From the NCBI GenBank assembly GCA_044220545.1, contig JBGAQX010000018.1, positions 15,773 through 79,772 on the forward strand: DNA of 64,000 bases, given 5' to 3'. The notes below the pieces were generated by a model that was not told the DNA's origin, ran no database searches, and was given only the letters and a program-made list of their open reading frames with translations. Positions 34,739 to 42,892 of this stretch are shown one piece after another (positions within the stretch are counted from its first letter, which is position 1; each line of letters opens with the position of its first letter). The translations under genes were made by a program, and so were the position numbers. The DNA is from Fen-999 sp044220545 (GTDB taxonomy: Bacteria > Pseudomonadota > Gammaproteobacteria > Burkholderiales > Rhodocyclaceae).

Positions 34739-35208
34739 GCGGCCTTCCTGGTCAGAAGGACGACGCCTTCCGCAGTACGCTGCGAGCCGAGCATGGAAGA
34801 CTCGAGGCCTTCGCTGTACTCGAGCACCTGGTAGCCATCGCAGTCGTTGAGGCGCATCAGTTCCTTGGCCCGGCGATGGAACAAGGCCCGCGCCTCGCCG
34901 GCGCCACCGTTGTGGAATCGCTTCATCTTCAGGGAGAAGTGGACGTGGTTGTCACCCAGCGGCGCTTCCTCGATGTGCCAGTTGGGCGCCAGCGGATCGA
35001 GCACGAGATAGGCGACACCGAGATAGAGGCCCCAACCGACGATCTTCTCCAGAGCGATGCTGTACGAGGGTGACAGCCTGAAGGTCGTATTGGGAATGAT
35101 CGAGCCGGTCTTCGGCACCGAACTGCCCAGGGCCCAGGCCGGTGCGGGCTGACCGATATTGCCGACCAGCAGGGCCAGGGCCAGAGCCGGGAGAGCGACG
35201 CGGCTCAT
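34735..35208 (-). CDS. Exported protein of unknown function, coupled to flgL
   Basis: A 157-residue protein not recognised as a named family. It starts with a probable signal peptide (MSRVALPALALALLVGN..., small-residue stretch ending near APAWA), followed by a hydrophobic segment (IVGWGLYLGVAYLVL, about residues 56-70) that may be a membrane anchor, and a charged region with HVHFSLKMKRFHNGG and RRAKELMRLN. The start ATG at 35208 overlaps the flgL stop (ATGA), so it is translated with flgKL. A periplasmic or membrane role in filament assembly or turnover is plausible but unproven. The absence of cysteines apart from one near the end is noted. Confidence 0.75.
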   Translation of the reverse strand: MSRVALPALALALLVGNIGQPAPAWALGSSVPKTGSIIPNTTFRLSPSYSIALEKIVGWGLYLGVAYLVLDPLAPNWHIEEAPLGDNHVHFSLKMKRFHNGGAGEARALFHRRAKELMRLNDCDGYQVLEYSEGLESSMLGSQRTAEGVVLLTRKAA

Positions 35209-36470
35209 AGGTAGTCGAACAAGGACAGCTTGGTTGTCATCGCGAACGACTTCTGGGCGGCTTCCAGATCCGTCTGCTTGCGCGTGAGGTCCGTAATCGC
35301 CTGGGCGTAGTCAAGGTCTTGCAGGTTGGACAATGTCTGCTGGTATTGCAGGTCAAGGTCCGTGTTCAAGCTCGACAGCGAATCCAGCTCGTTCAGGCGC
35401 GAGCCAACGGCTGCCCGTACCCCGAGGATGTTCTCCTGCGCCTGACCAAGGTTGGTGAGAGCCGAACGGATATCCCCGAAGTACTTCGCCTGGTCGGCGG
35501 CGCTAACGACGGTACTTTCAAGGGCACCGATCAGCTTCGCGATCGTTTTGAAAACACTCTGGCTGGAGCTCGGCGCCACCGAAAAGCTGTCACCCGTGGC
35601 GGGACTGCCGGTGATGGTCACGGAAGCACCATAGTCAGCCGGCGGCGCGGTGGTCTTCTGCAAGGCAATCGGCTGCCCGCTGTTGTAGGTCGCCGGCGCC
35701 GCCAGCAGGGCTGTAGCGCCATCGTAGATCTGGTAGGTGGTCACACCAGCCGCGACGGAAAACTGAATCGTATACGCACCGCTGGTCGGCGCGACCCATG
35801 CGGCTGGATTGGTCACGCTGCCCGCATCGGCGATGCCCGTACCCGTATTGCCGGCGGCATAGTTGGTGGTGAATTGGCCGTTGCCGCTCTTGATGCGCAT
35901 GAAGACGTCGTTGCCCGCGTCGCTTACTTCGAGGTGGCGGGTGGCCGCGACCTGAAGCGTGCGCTGGCCGTCATCGCCGAAATAGGTAACATCGGGCGTC
36001 GCCCCGCTCACCAGGGCATCGACACTCCCACCGAAAGGCTTGGTGCTGCCCATGTAACCGGAGAACTGGTATTGGCCCGTGCCGTCGGTCGAATTGGCAA
36101 GCCCCATCATCTCATCGAAACGGGCGCGCAGTTCCACGGCGATACCCTTGCGGTTGCTGGCGGAAAGAGAGCTGTTGCCGGCCAAGATGGCAAGCTCGTG
36201 CAACCGGCCGAACATGTCGGTGGCGCTGCCCAGTTGGGCCTCTTCCAGGCCAAGGGCCGATTGGGCATTGCTTTGATTGGTGCCGTACTGGCCCGTCACG
36301 TCCTTGGCCTGCTGCACTTCCAGCGCGCGCGCCGCCGCCACGGGATCGTCCGAGGCGGTCAGGATGCGCCGGCCGCTGGCCACCTGCTGCTGCAAGTGGA
36401 GCATTTGGGCTGTCTGCCGGTTGATCGAGCCGACGCCGGCGTCGTAGATCATGCTGGTGCTGATTCTCAT
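35205..36470 (-). CDS. flgL: Hook-filament junction protein FlgL
   Basis: A 421-residue HAP3 protein that joins hook and filament together with FlgK. The N-terminus (MRISTSMIYDAGVGSINRQTAQMLHLQQQVASGRRI) and C-terminus (LSNLQDLDYAQAITDLTRKQTDLEAAQKSFAMTTKLSLFDYL) are the flagellin-like D0/D1 helices of FlgL. It lies 15 bases after flgK on the minus strand. It is secreted without cleavage through the flagellar apparatus. Confidence 0.95.
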   Translation of the reverse strand: MRISTSMIYDAGVGSINRQTAQMLHLQQQVASGRRILTASDDPVAAARALEVQQAKDVTGQYGTNQSNAQSALGLEEAQLGSATDMFGRLHELAILAGNSSLSASNRKGIAVELRARFDEMMGLANSTDGTGQYQFSGYMGSTKPFGGSVDALVSGATPDVTYFGDDGQRTLQVAATRHLEVSDAGNDVFMRIKSGNGQFTTNYAAGNTGTGIADAGSVTNPAAWVAPTSGAYTIQFSVAAGVTTYQIYDGATALLAAPATYNSGQPIALQKTTAPPADYGASVTITGSPATGDSFSVAPSSSQSVFKTIAKLIGALESTVVSAADQAKYFGDIRSALTNLGQAQENILGVRAAVGSRLNELDSLSSLNTDLDLQYQQTLSNLQDLDYAQAITDLTRKQTDLEAAQKSFAMTTKLSLFDYL

Positions 36471-36485
36471 GGCCTGCTTCCCTTC

Positions 36486-38408
36486 CTATCTCATGATGCC
36501 CAGCAGTTCGTCGAACAGCGTGCCCGCAATCTGGATGACCTTCGCCGATGCCTGGTAGGCCTGCTGGTAGCGCAGCAGGTTGGCGGCTTCTTCGTCGAGG
36601 TTCACTCCGGACATGCTTTGCTGGGCGGCCACCGCCTGGTCCACCAGGTTTTGCTGGGCATTGCCGATCGTTTGCACTTGCCGCGTCTTGTTGCCCACTT
36701 CGCTGACCAGTTGCGAGTAGGCCGACTGGTAGCTGGCGGTCCCGCCCATCATGGTGGTGGTGGTCTGCAGGCCGGCCAGGGCGACGGCGTTGCGGTTGTC
36801 CGAGACACCATTCACGTTGCTCGCGATGGTGAAGACATCGCCGCTGGCCGGCGTTCCGGAAATCTGCACAGTCCAGCCGTTGTAGGTGATGTTGCCGCCG
36901 GCCGTAAAGGCGACACCGGCCGGATTGCCGGTGCCCGTACCGTTCACGTTGAACGTCGTTGGCGGGTTGTTGAACGTGATGGTCACCGTCTGCTGGAGGT
37001 TGGCATTCGGCGGTGGCGGCGCGTTGACGCTGCCGGCGCCGATGGCGCCGGTGCCGGTATTGGCGAGCGCGGCCGAACTTCTGATCGGCGCTGCGGCGGC
37101 GATATTGCGCGGATCGCCGATCACCACGCGCAGGCTTTGCGCACCGGTTCGCGTGGGTTCGATCTTGAAGGTATCGCCGATCGCGGGCGCTCCGCTCAGG
37201 GCCAGGTTGAAACCTTGCCCGCTGGCGGTCGCCACGGCTGCCGGACTCGCACCGGCCGGCCAGGAATAATTGTCGGACAGACGGGTCAGAACATACCCGG
37301 CGGCCGTGTAACTCAACTGGTAGTCGCTGCTGGTCAGGTCGGCGGCGGCGGTGGCCGAAAAGCTCGCCGTCACTACGCCGGTACCGGAATTGTTCGTGCT
37401 GGCGAAAGCGGTGGGCGACGCGACGCTGAAGAAGTTGCCGCCCAGCGCGCCGGTGAGATCCTGCCCCAACTGGTGTTGGGCGTTGAAGTTCTGCGAGAGC
37501 GCAATGGCGACCCGGCCCAGCGCGTTCTGGGCACTGTCCAGCGAGCCGCTACGGAAGGCCACCAGTCCTCCCAGCGTGCCGCCGGTGATCTGGGACTCCG
37601 GCAGCTCGATGGTATTGCCGCCGGGCATCCGCATGGCCACGACCAGGCGCTGCGGGTCATCGGCCGCCGCCTTCGCCGCCAGGGAATAGCTCTCGGTGCC
37701 AATGACCAAGGGCTGCCCGCTGCCGATGAAGACGTTGAAGGCGCCGTCGCCCTGAACGACTGTCGTGACACGAACTTCCTTGTTGAGGTCGGCGATCAAC
37801 TGATCCCGCTGGTCGAGGAGATCGTTCGGTTCATGGGCGAGGCTGCCCGCCCCGGCCAGGATGATGCGCTGATTGATATCGGCGATTTCCTTGGAATAGC
37901 TGTTGATGAGGGAAATCTCGCTGGTGATCTGGGAATTGATGCCGTCGCGGATCTCGGTCATGCGTTGATCGAGGGACTGGAAGCGGGACGCCAGGGCCTG
38001 CGCGGCGGAAAGCATCGACTGTCTGGCCGGTACCGAGGACGGATTGGCCGCGACCTCCTGGGTGCCCTTGAAGAAGTCCGCGAGCGCCGGGCTGAGACCC
38101 GCGGCGGGGTCGGCCAACAGGTTGTCGATCTGCTGGATTTGGCTCAAGTAGCCATCCATCTCGGACGCACTGGTTTGGGCCGAGAGCACTTGCCGGGAGA
38201 GAAACTGATCGTAGATACGCTTCACGGTCTGCACGTTGCTGCCCTGGCCGATGAAGCCAGCGCCGGACAAGACCGGCGTATTGGTGCCCTGCACGACCAA
38301 CTGCCGGTTGTAGCCGGCGGTCGAGGCGTTGGCGATATTGTGGCTGGTGGTGGTCAGCCCGATGTTGGCGGCGGTAAGGCCGGTGACGCCGATACTCAGG
38401 GTGCTCAT
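36486..38408 (-). CDS. flgK: Hook-filament junction protein FlgK
   Basis: A 640-residue HAP1 protein. The N-terminus MSTLSIGVTGLTAANIGLTTTSHNIANASTAGYNRQ is the conserved rod-hook motif, and the C-terminus (LLRYQQAYQASAKVIQIAGTLFDELLGIM) its partner helix. A long Gly/Asn/Thr-rich central part is present. The ATG at 38408 is chosen because the conserved start lies there; 11 codons upstream remain open but lie next to the sigma28 -10 box. The promoter at 38432-38458 is of the sigma28 class. Confidence 0.95.
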   Translation of the reverse strand: MSTLSIGVTGLTAANIGLTTTSHNIANASTAGYNRQLVVQGTNTPVLSGAGFIGQGSNVQTVKRIYDQFLSRQVLSAQTSASEMDGYLSQIQQIDNLLADPAAGLSPALADFFKGTQEVAANPSSVPARQSMLSAAQALASRFQSLDQRMTEIRDGINSQITSEISLINSYSKEIADINQRIILAGAGSLAHEPNDLLDQRDQLIADLNKEVRVTTVVQGDGAFNVFIGSGQPLVIGTESYSLAAKAAADDPQRLVVAMRMPGGNTIELPESQITGGTLGGLVAFRSGSLDSAQNALGRVAIALSQNFNAQHQLGQDLTGALGGNFFSVASPTAFASTNNSGTGVVTASFSATAAADLTSSDYQLSYTAAGYVLTRLSDNYSWPAGASPAAVATASGQGFNLALSGAPAIGDTFKIEPTRTGAQSLRVVIGDPRNIAAAAPIRSSAALANTGTGAIGAGSVNAPPPPNANLQQTVTITFNNPPTTFNVNGTGTGNPAGVAFTAGGNITYNGWTVQISGTPASGDVFTIASNVNGVSDNRNAVALAGLQTTTTMMGGTASYQSAYSQLVSEVGNKTRQVQTIGNAQQNLVDQAVAAQQSMSGVNLDEEAANLLRYQQAYQASAKVIQIAGTLFDELLGIMR

Positions 38409-38431
38409 GGTGGCTCCGTATCCAATTGCCG

Positions 38432-38458
38432 TTATCGGCAAAAACTGCCGACGGTTGA
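38432..38458 (-). promoter_or_regulatory. Sigma28 promoter of flgKL
   Basis: On the minus strand TCAACCGT, an 11-base spacer and an exact GCCGATAA -10 box (plus-strand TTATCGGC at 38432-38439). The -35 keeps T-AA. It is 24 bases before the flgK ATG. The spacer and the -10 overlap the palindromic motif at 38436-38450. Confidence 0.7.
38436..38450. promoter_or_regulatory. Palindromic motif before flgK, one mismatch
   Basis: CGGCAA-AAA-CTGCCG is the 15-base palindrome with one changed base. An upstream TTGCCG (38426-38431) also pairs with the first half-site, giving three half-sites in 25 bases. It covers the spacer and -10 of the sigma28 promoter, so a bound protein would likely repress it or alter its timing. 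Confidence 0.5.
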
Positions 38459-38493
38459 GGGCTTACGGAGACAACAGCAATGCCTGTGCCAGG

Positions 38494-39456
38494 CTATGCC
38501 AGCAGGGCGGCTTTCAGGGTCTGGCCATTGATGATGCGCTCAAGCTTGGCGGCGTAGGCCGGATCGGTGGCATAACCCGCCCGCTGTAGTCCCTGGGCAA
38601 AATGGCTCGCGTCGGCCGATCCGAGCACGGCCGTGTAGCGGGGATTCGAGGCGAGCAGATTGGCGTAGTCCCGGAAGGCCTCGGCATAGGAGCCATAGGC
38701 GCGAAAACGTTCGACGCGCTGCTGGGCGACGCCTTCCACATACTCGGTGGTCGCCGCCTCCACAGTCGCTCCGGTCCAGTTGCGGCCGGCCTTGATGCCG
38801 AAAACGTTATACGAAGGCTGACCGTCCGCTCGACGCGGTTCGGCGCGGCCCCAACCGGTTTCCAAAGCCGCCTGGGCCACCAGAAACCCGGCCGGAATAC
38901 CGGTGGCGCGCGAGACCTCCAGCGCCTGGGGCCAGATCTTGCCGACGAACTCCCGGGCGGCCGGCGTTGTGCCGGATGAGCTGACCGGCCCCGACGAAGT
39001 GGCCGGCTGTGGCGGAACGGTGGGCACTACCGGCAACGGCAAGGCCGTCGCATCGCCGGTCGGTAGCGGCAAGCCCCGGACCGCCCGGTTCAAGGGATAG
39101 GGCATCGCCGGCGCTTGCAGCGGCAAGCCCGCTTCGAAACTGACCGGATCGCTGGCGGTATTGCGGGACAACTGCTTCTCGATCACCGCCGCCAGGCCGG
39201 TGCCGCCCTTGGTAGCCATGACCTGACCCATCTGTTGATCGAGGAGGGATTCGTACAGTCGCGTCTGTTCGCTGTCGAACAGGCCCTCGCGGGGCGAGGC
39301 GTCGCGCATCGACTTCAGCACCATTTGCAGAAACAGCGCCTCGAATTGCTGCGCCGCCGCCTTCAACGCGGCCGGATCGTTGGCCTTGGTCTGGCGTTTC
39401 AAGGCCGCCAGGCCGCTGGTATCGAAAATGGAGGGGGTAATCGTCGGGGCGGTCAT
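38494..39456 (-). CDS. flgJ: Flagellar rod assembly protein / muramidase FlgJ
   Basis: A 320-residue bifunctional protein. The N-terminal part (to about 110, AAQQFEALFLQMVLKSMRDASP and YESLLDQQMGQVMA) is the rod-capping domain; residues about 155-315 form a glucosaminidase-type peptidoglycan hydrolase with QAALETGWGRAEP, YNVFGIKAG and FRAYGSYAEAFRDYANLL, which opens the wall for the rod. The start is ATG at 39456, not the upstream in-frame codon at 39483. It is the last gene of flgBCDEFGHIJ. Confidence 0.93.
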   Translation of the reverse strand: MTAPTITPSIFDTSGLAALKRQTKANDPAALKAAAQQFEALFLQMVLKSMRDASPREGLFDSEQTRLYESLLDQQMGQVMATKGGTGLAAVIEKQLSRNTASDPVSFEAGLPLQAPAMPYPLNRAVRGLPLPTGDATALPLPVVPTVPPQPATSSGPVSSSGTTPAAREFVGKIWPQALEVSRATGIPAGFLVAQAALETGWGRAEPRRADGQPSYNVFGIKAGRNWTGATVEAATTEYVEGVAQQRVERFRAYGSYAEAFRDYANLLASNPRYTAVLGSADASHFAQGLQRAGYATDPAYAAKLERIINGQTLKAALLA

Positions 39457-39530
39457 AATTCTGGTTCGCCCTGAGCATTGCATCGCCGCCCTGCCGGCAA
39501 TCGACGAAACACGGCGGCAAACCCTGCCCT

Positions 39531-40643
39531 TTAGATGATTTCCAGCTCGGCCCGCAGCGCACCCGCGGTCTTCATGGCCTGAAGGATGGCGATCAGGTCC
39601 TGCGGATTGGCGCCGATGGCGTTGAGCGCCTTGACCACGTCGGCCAGACTGGCACCGGTCTTGACGTTCGAAAGCCCGCCGCCCTCCTGCTTGATGTCGA
39701 TCTGGGCATTGGTGACGCCCGCCGTCTGGCCCCCAGAGAAGGCGCCGGGCTGACTCACCGCATTATCGGCGGTCACGGCAACGGAGAGATTGCCGTGAGC
39801 CACGGCGCAATTCTCGATCTTGACCGTCTGGTTCATCACCACCGAGCCGGTTCTGGAGTTAACGATCACCTTGGCCGCCACCTGCGCCGGCGTGATTTCC
39901 AGATCGCCGACACGGCCGAGGAAGGCCACCCGCTGGTTGGCATCGACCGGGGCCAACACGCGAATCTGGCGGCCATCGACCGCCACCGCGGTACCGGGCT
40001 GGTCGCGGTTGATCGCGTCAACCACCCGTTGCACGGTGGCGAAATCGGTGGCGTTCAACTCGTAGTGGACGAATTCACCTTGTCCGACGGCCGTGGGGAC
40101 CTCGCGTTCCACCGTTGCCCCACCGGCGATGCGGCCGACCGAGAGGTGATTCACGGTTACCTTCGAGCCGCCGCCGGAAGCCCCCGCGCCGACCACCACG
40201 ACGTTGCCCTGGGCCATGGCGTACACCTGACCATCGGCTCCTTTCAACGGTGTCAGCACCAGCGTGCCACCCTTGAGGGACTTGGCATTGCCGATCGACG
40301 AGGCGGTGATGTCGATCTGCTGGCCGGCACGGGCAAAGGGCGGCAGCGTCGCCGTGACCATGACCGCCGCGACGTTCTTCAGTTGCAGGGACTGGCCCGG
40401 CGGCAGATTGACGCCCATGCCGGACAACATGTTGATGATGCTCTGCACCGTGAAAGGCGTTTGCGTGGTCTGGTCGCCGGAACCGTCGAGACCGACCACC
40501 AGACCGTAGCCGACCAGTTGGTTGTTGCGCACTCCGGCGATCGAAGCGAGGTCCTTGATGCGCTCCGCCCGCGCGGAGTCGGCCACCATCAGGCCGGCGA
40601 ACAGCCACATCACCGCGATCAGAACCTTGTGGATATTGCTCAT
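39531..40643 (-). CDS. flgI: Flagellar P-ring protein FlgI
   Basis: A 370-residue periplasmic protein with a Sec signal peptide (hydrophobic stretch about 5-20, cut near SARA). ERIKDLASIAGVRNNQLVGYGLVVGLDGSGDQTTQTPFT is the invariant start of mature FlgI. It forms the bushing ring in the peptidoglycan; FlgA, encoded at 45932, is its chaperone. Its length is standard. Confidence 0.96.
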   Translation of the reverse strand: MSNIHKVLIAVMWLFAGLMVADSARAERIKDLASIAGVRNNQLVGYGLVVGLDGSGDQTTQTPFTVQSIINMLSGMGVNLPPGQSLQLKNVAAVMVTATLPPFARAGQQIDITASSIGNAKSLKGGTLVLTPLKGADGQVYAMAQGNVVVVGAGASGGGSKVTVNHLSVGRIAGGATVEREVPTAVGQGEFVHYELNATDFATVQRVVDAINRDQPGTAVAVDGRQIRVLAPVDANQRVAFLGRVGDLEITPAQVAAKVIVNSRTGSVVMNQTVKIENCAVAHGNLSVAVTADNAVSQPGAFSGGQTAGVTNAQIDIKQEGGGLSNVKTGASLADVVKALNAIGANPQDLIAILQAMKTAGALRAELEII

Positions 40644-40653
40644 GGCTTGCCCC

Positions 40654-41331
40654 TCAGAACGGCAGGAAGGTCAGGAAGAACCGGCTCAGCCAGCCCATCA
40701 CCTGGGCACTGTCGACGAAGCCGTTGGCCTTGAACTCCATGCGCGCATCGGCCACCTGGGTGGACTGCACGGTGTTGGCGCCGGTGACGTTGTTGGGATT
40801 GACGACACCGGAGAAGCGGATGAATTCCTCGCCCTCCTTCAGGCCCATCTGCTTTTCGCCGGAGACGAGCAGATTGCCGTTCGGATAGACCTCGATGACG
40901 GTGACGGTGATGGTGCCGGTGAAGTCGTTGGTGGAGCTGTTCTCGCCCTTGCCGCCAAACTTGTTGGCGCTGTCGGCGGACGCCGACATGCCCTGGAAGC
41001 CCTTCAGCGGCAACCCGACGATGGTCGGCACCGACAGGTCCATGCTCTGGCTGCGCTCGGCCTTGGTGTCGGACTTCTTCGAGGCCTGGGTCTTCTCGAC
41101 GATGTTGATGGTCAAGGTGTCGCCGACGAAGCGAGCCCGGCGGTCCTCGAACAAGGGGCGGCTGTTGGCGATATTGAAGATCGCCCCGTTGGCGGGGGCC
41201 ACCACCGCCTTGGGCTCGGGCCGCACCGTCATCGGTTGATGGATCGACGTCGACGGCGTGGTGGTCACGCACCCGGCCAGCACGTTGGCCGCGATCAGAA
41301 ACAACAAAGCCCTTTTCATGACATCACCCAT
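40654..41331 (-). CDS. flgH: Flagellar L-ring lipoprotein FlgH
   Basis: A 225-residue outer-membrane lipoprotein with a lipobox LAGC (Cys21 when counted from the first ATG) after the signal peptide. The body has NIVEKTQASKKSDTKAERSQ and LLVSGEKQMGLKEGEEFIRFSGVVNPNNV, typical of FlgH. Two starts are possible: ATG 41331, which overlaps the flgG stop (TGATG), and ATG 41319, which gives the usual MKRALLF signal. Both leave the lipobox intact. Confidence 0.94.
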   Translation of the reverse strand: MGDVMKRALLFLIAANVLAGCVTTTPSTSIHQPMTVRPEPKAVVAPANGAIFNIANSRPLFEDRRARFVGDTLTINIVEKTQASKKSDTKAERSQSMDLSVPTIVGLPLKGFQGMSASADSANKFGGKGENSSTNDFTGTITVTVIEVYPNGNLLVSGEKQMGLKEGEEFIRFSGVVNPNNVTGANTVQSTQVADARMEFKANGFVDSAQVMGWLSRFFLTFLPF

Positions 41332-42113
41332 CAGAGTTGGGTCAGGCGGCCGAGCATGGAGTCGGAAGTCTGGATCGCCTTCGAATTGAGTTCGTAGGCG
41401 CGCTGGGTCTGGATCATGGTCACCAGTTCTTCGGCGACGTTCACATTGGAGGTTTCCACGTAGGCCTGGTTGAGCAGGCCGGTACCGTTGCTGCCGGGGG
41501 TATTGGGTGTCGGCGTGCCAGACGACGCCGTCTCGACGAAGAGATTCTCGCCGGCGCTCTGCAAACCGCCCGGATTGACGAAACTGGCCAACTGGATGTT
41601 GCCCAGTTGTGTCGGGGTGGCCGAACCGGCCAGCAACACCGAGACAATGCCATCGCGGCTGATGGTGATGGAGGTGGCGTTCGACGGGATGGTGATGGCC
41701 GGCGACACCGGGTAACCGCTGGAAGTAACCAATTGGCCGGTGCTGTCCATCTGGAACGCGCCGTCCCGGGTGTAGGCCAGCGTGCCGTCGGGCATCTGGA
41801 TCTGAAAGAAGCCCTGGCCGCTGATGGCCACATCCAGCGAATTTTCGGTGCGCTGCAGACTGCCCTGGGTAAAGATGTGCTCGGTGGCGATCGGCCGCAC
41901 CCCGGTACCGAGCATCAGCCCGGATGGAATTGTCGTTTGTTGCGAGGAGGCGGCGCCCGGCTGGCGCAGCGTCTGGTAGAGCAAATCCTCGAACACCGCG
42001 CGCTGGCGCTTGAAGCCATTGGTGCTGACGTTGGCCAGATTGTTGGAAATGACGTCGAGCTGGGTCTGCTGCGCGTCGAGGCCGGTCTTGGCAATCCAGA
42101 GGGAGCGGATCAT
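41331..42113 (-). CDS. flgG: Distal rod protein FlgG
   Basis: A 260-residue rod protein: MIRSLWIAKTGLDAQQTQLDVISNNLANVSTNGFKRQRAVFEDLLYQTLRQPGA at the N-terminus and the flagellar-rod C-terminal helix YVETSNVNVAEELVTMIQTQRAYELNSKAIQTSDSML. The stop overlaps the flgH start. Length and both rod motifs match. Confidence 0.96.
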   Translation of the reverse strand: MIRSLWIAKTGLDAQQTQLDVISNNLANVSTNGFKRQRAVFEDLLYQTLRQPGAASSQQTTIPSGLMLGTGVRPIATEHIFTQGSLQRTENSLDVAISGQGFFQIQMPDGTLAYTRDGAFQMDSTGQLVTSSGYPVSPAITIPSNATSITISRDGIVSVLLAGSATPTQLGNIQLASFVNPGGLQSAGENLFVETASSGTPTPNTPGSNGTGLLNQAYVETSNVNVAEELVTMIQTQRAYELNSKAIQTSDSMLGRLTQL

Positions 42114-42126
42114 GGGGCGGTCTTTC

Positions 42127-42879
42127 TTATCGGGCGTTGATGACTTGCGTGGCCGAACGGTCGTTCTGGTCGGCGGTCTGCAACATCTTCACTTGCATTT
42201 CGAACTGGCGGGCCAGCGAAATCATGCTGACCATCTGATCGACCGGATTGACGTTGCTGCCCTCCAGGTAGCCGCCGGCAATCTGTGTCTTCTCGTCCAT
42301 GGGCGCCGGATCGCCGCTCTTCAGTCGGAACAGCCCGTCGCCGCCGCGCACCAGTTCGGCCTCATCGGGGTTGACCAGCTTGATGCGACCAATCGAGTTG
42401 ACCGTGTTCTGGGCACCGGTCTCCGGAATCACCGACACCGTGCCGTCCTTGCCGATCGACACCTTCACGTCTTGGGGAACGGTGATGGAGCCGCCATCGC
42501 CCTGGACCGGGAGTCCGGTACGTGTTTGCAGCACGCCGTTCACCGAGGTTTCCAGGCTGCCATTGCGCGTATAGGCCTCGCTGCCATCGGGCATGGCCAG
42601 CGCGATCCAGCCGGAACCCTGCACCGCGACATCGAGAGAGCGACCGGTGTATTGCAGCGGCCCGGACGTGTAGTCGGTGTGGGTGCTGGCGTCGACCGCA
42701 AAAGCGCGCGTCGCCAGCGGCGCGGGGGTATTGCGGGATTGCACCTGCACCGCGCGCAAGCGGTGTTCCTCGGCGCGATAGCCGGTGGAGGTGACGTTGG
42801 CCAGATTGTGCGCGACAGCCGCCTGGCGGCCCATGGTCTGGGCCGCGCCGGTCATTGCCGTATAAATCAGGCGATCCAT
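42127..42879 (-). CDS. flgF: Proximal rod protein FlgF
   Basis: A 250-residue rod protein of the FlgF/FlgG family, with MDRLIYTAMTGAAQTMGRQAAVAHNLANVTSTGYRAEEH and EGSNVNPVDQMVSMISLARQFEMQVKMLQ. It is shorter than FlgG in the middle, as usual. It lies 13 bases after flgE and 13 before flgG on the minus strand. Confidence 0.94.
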   Translation of the reverse strand: MDRLIYTAMTGAAQTMGRQAAVAHNLANVTSTGYRAEEHRLRAVQVQSRNTPAPLATRAFAVDASTHTDYTSGPLQYTGRSLDVAVQGSGWIALAMPDGSEAYTRNGSLETSVNGVLQTRTGLPVQGDGGSITVPQDVKVSIGKDGTVSVIPETGAQNTVNSIGRIKLVNPDEAELVRGGDGLFRLKSGDPAPMDEKTQIAGGYLEGSNVNPVDQMVSMISLARQFEMQVKMLQTADQNDRSATQVINAR

Positions 42880-42892
42880 CTTCTAGTGCCGA

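Noticed and set aside
35319..38531. A 1070-codon open frame on the plus strand
   Set aside because: It is antisense to flgL and flgK, whose protein motifs are clear.
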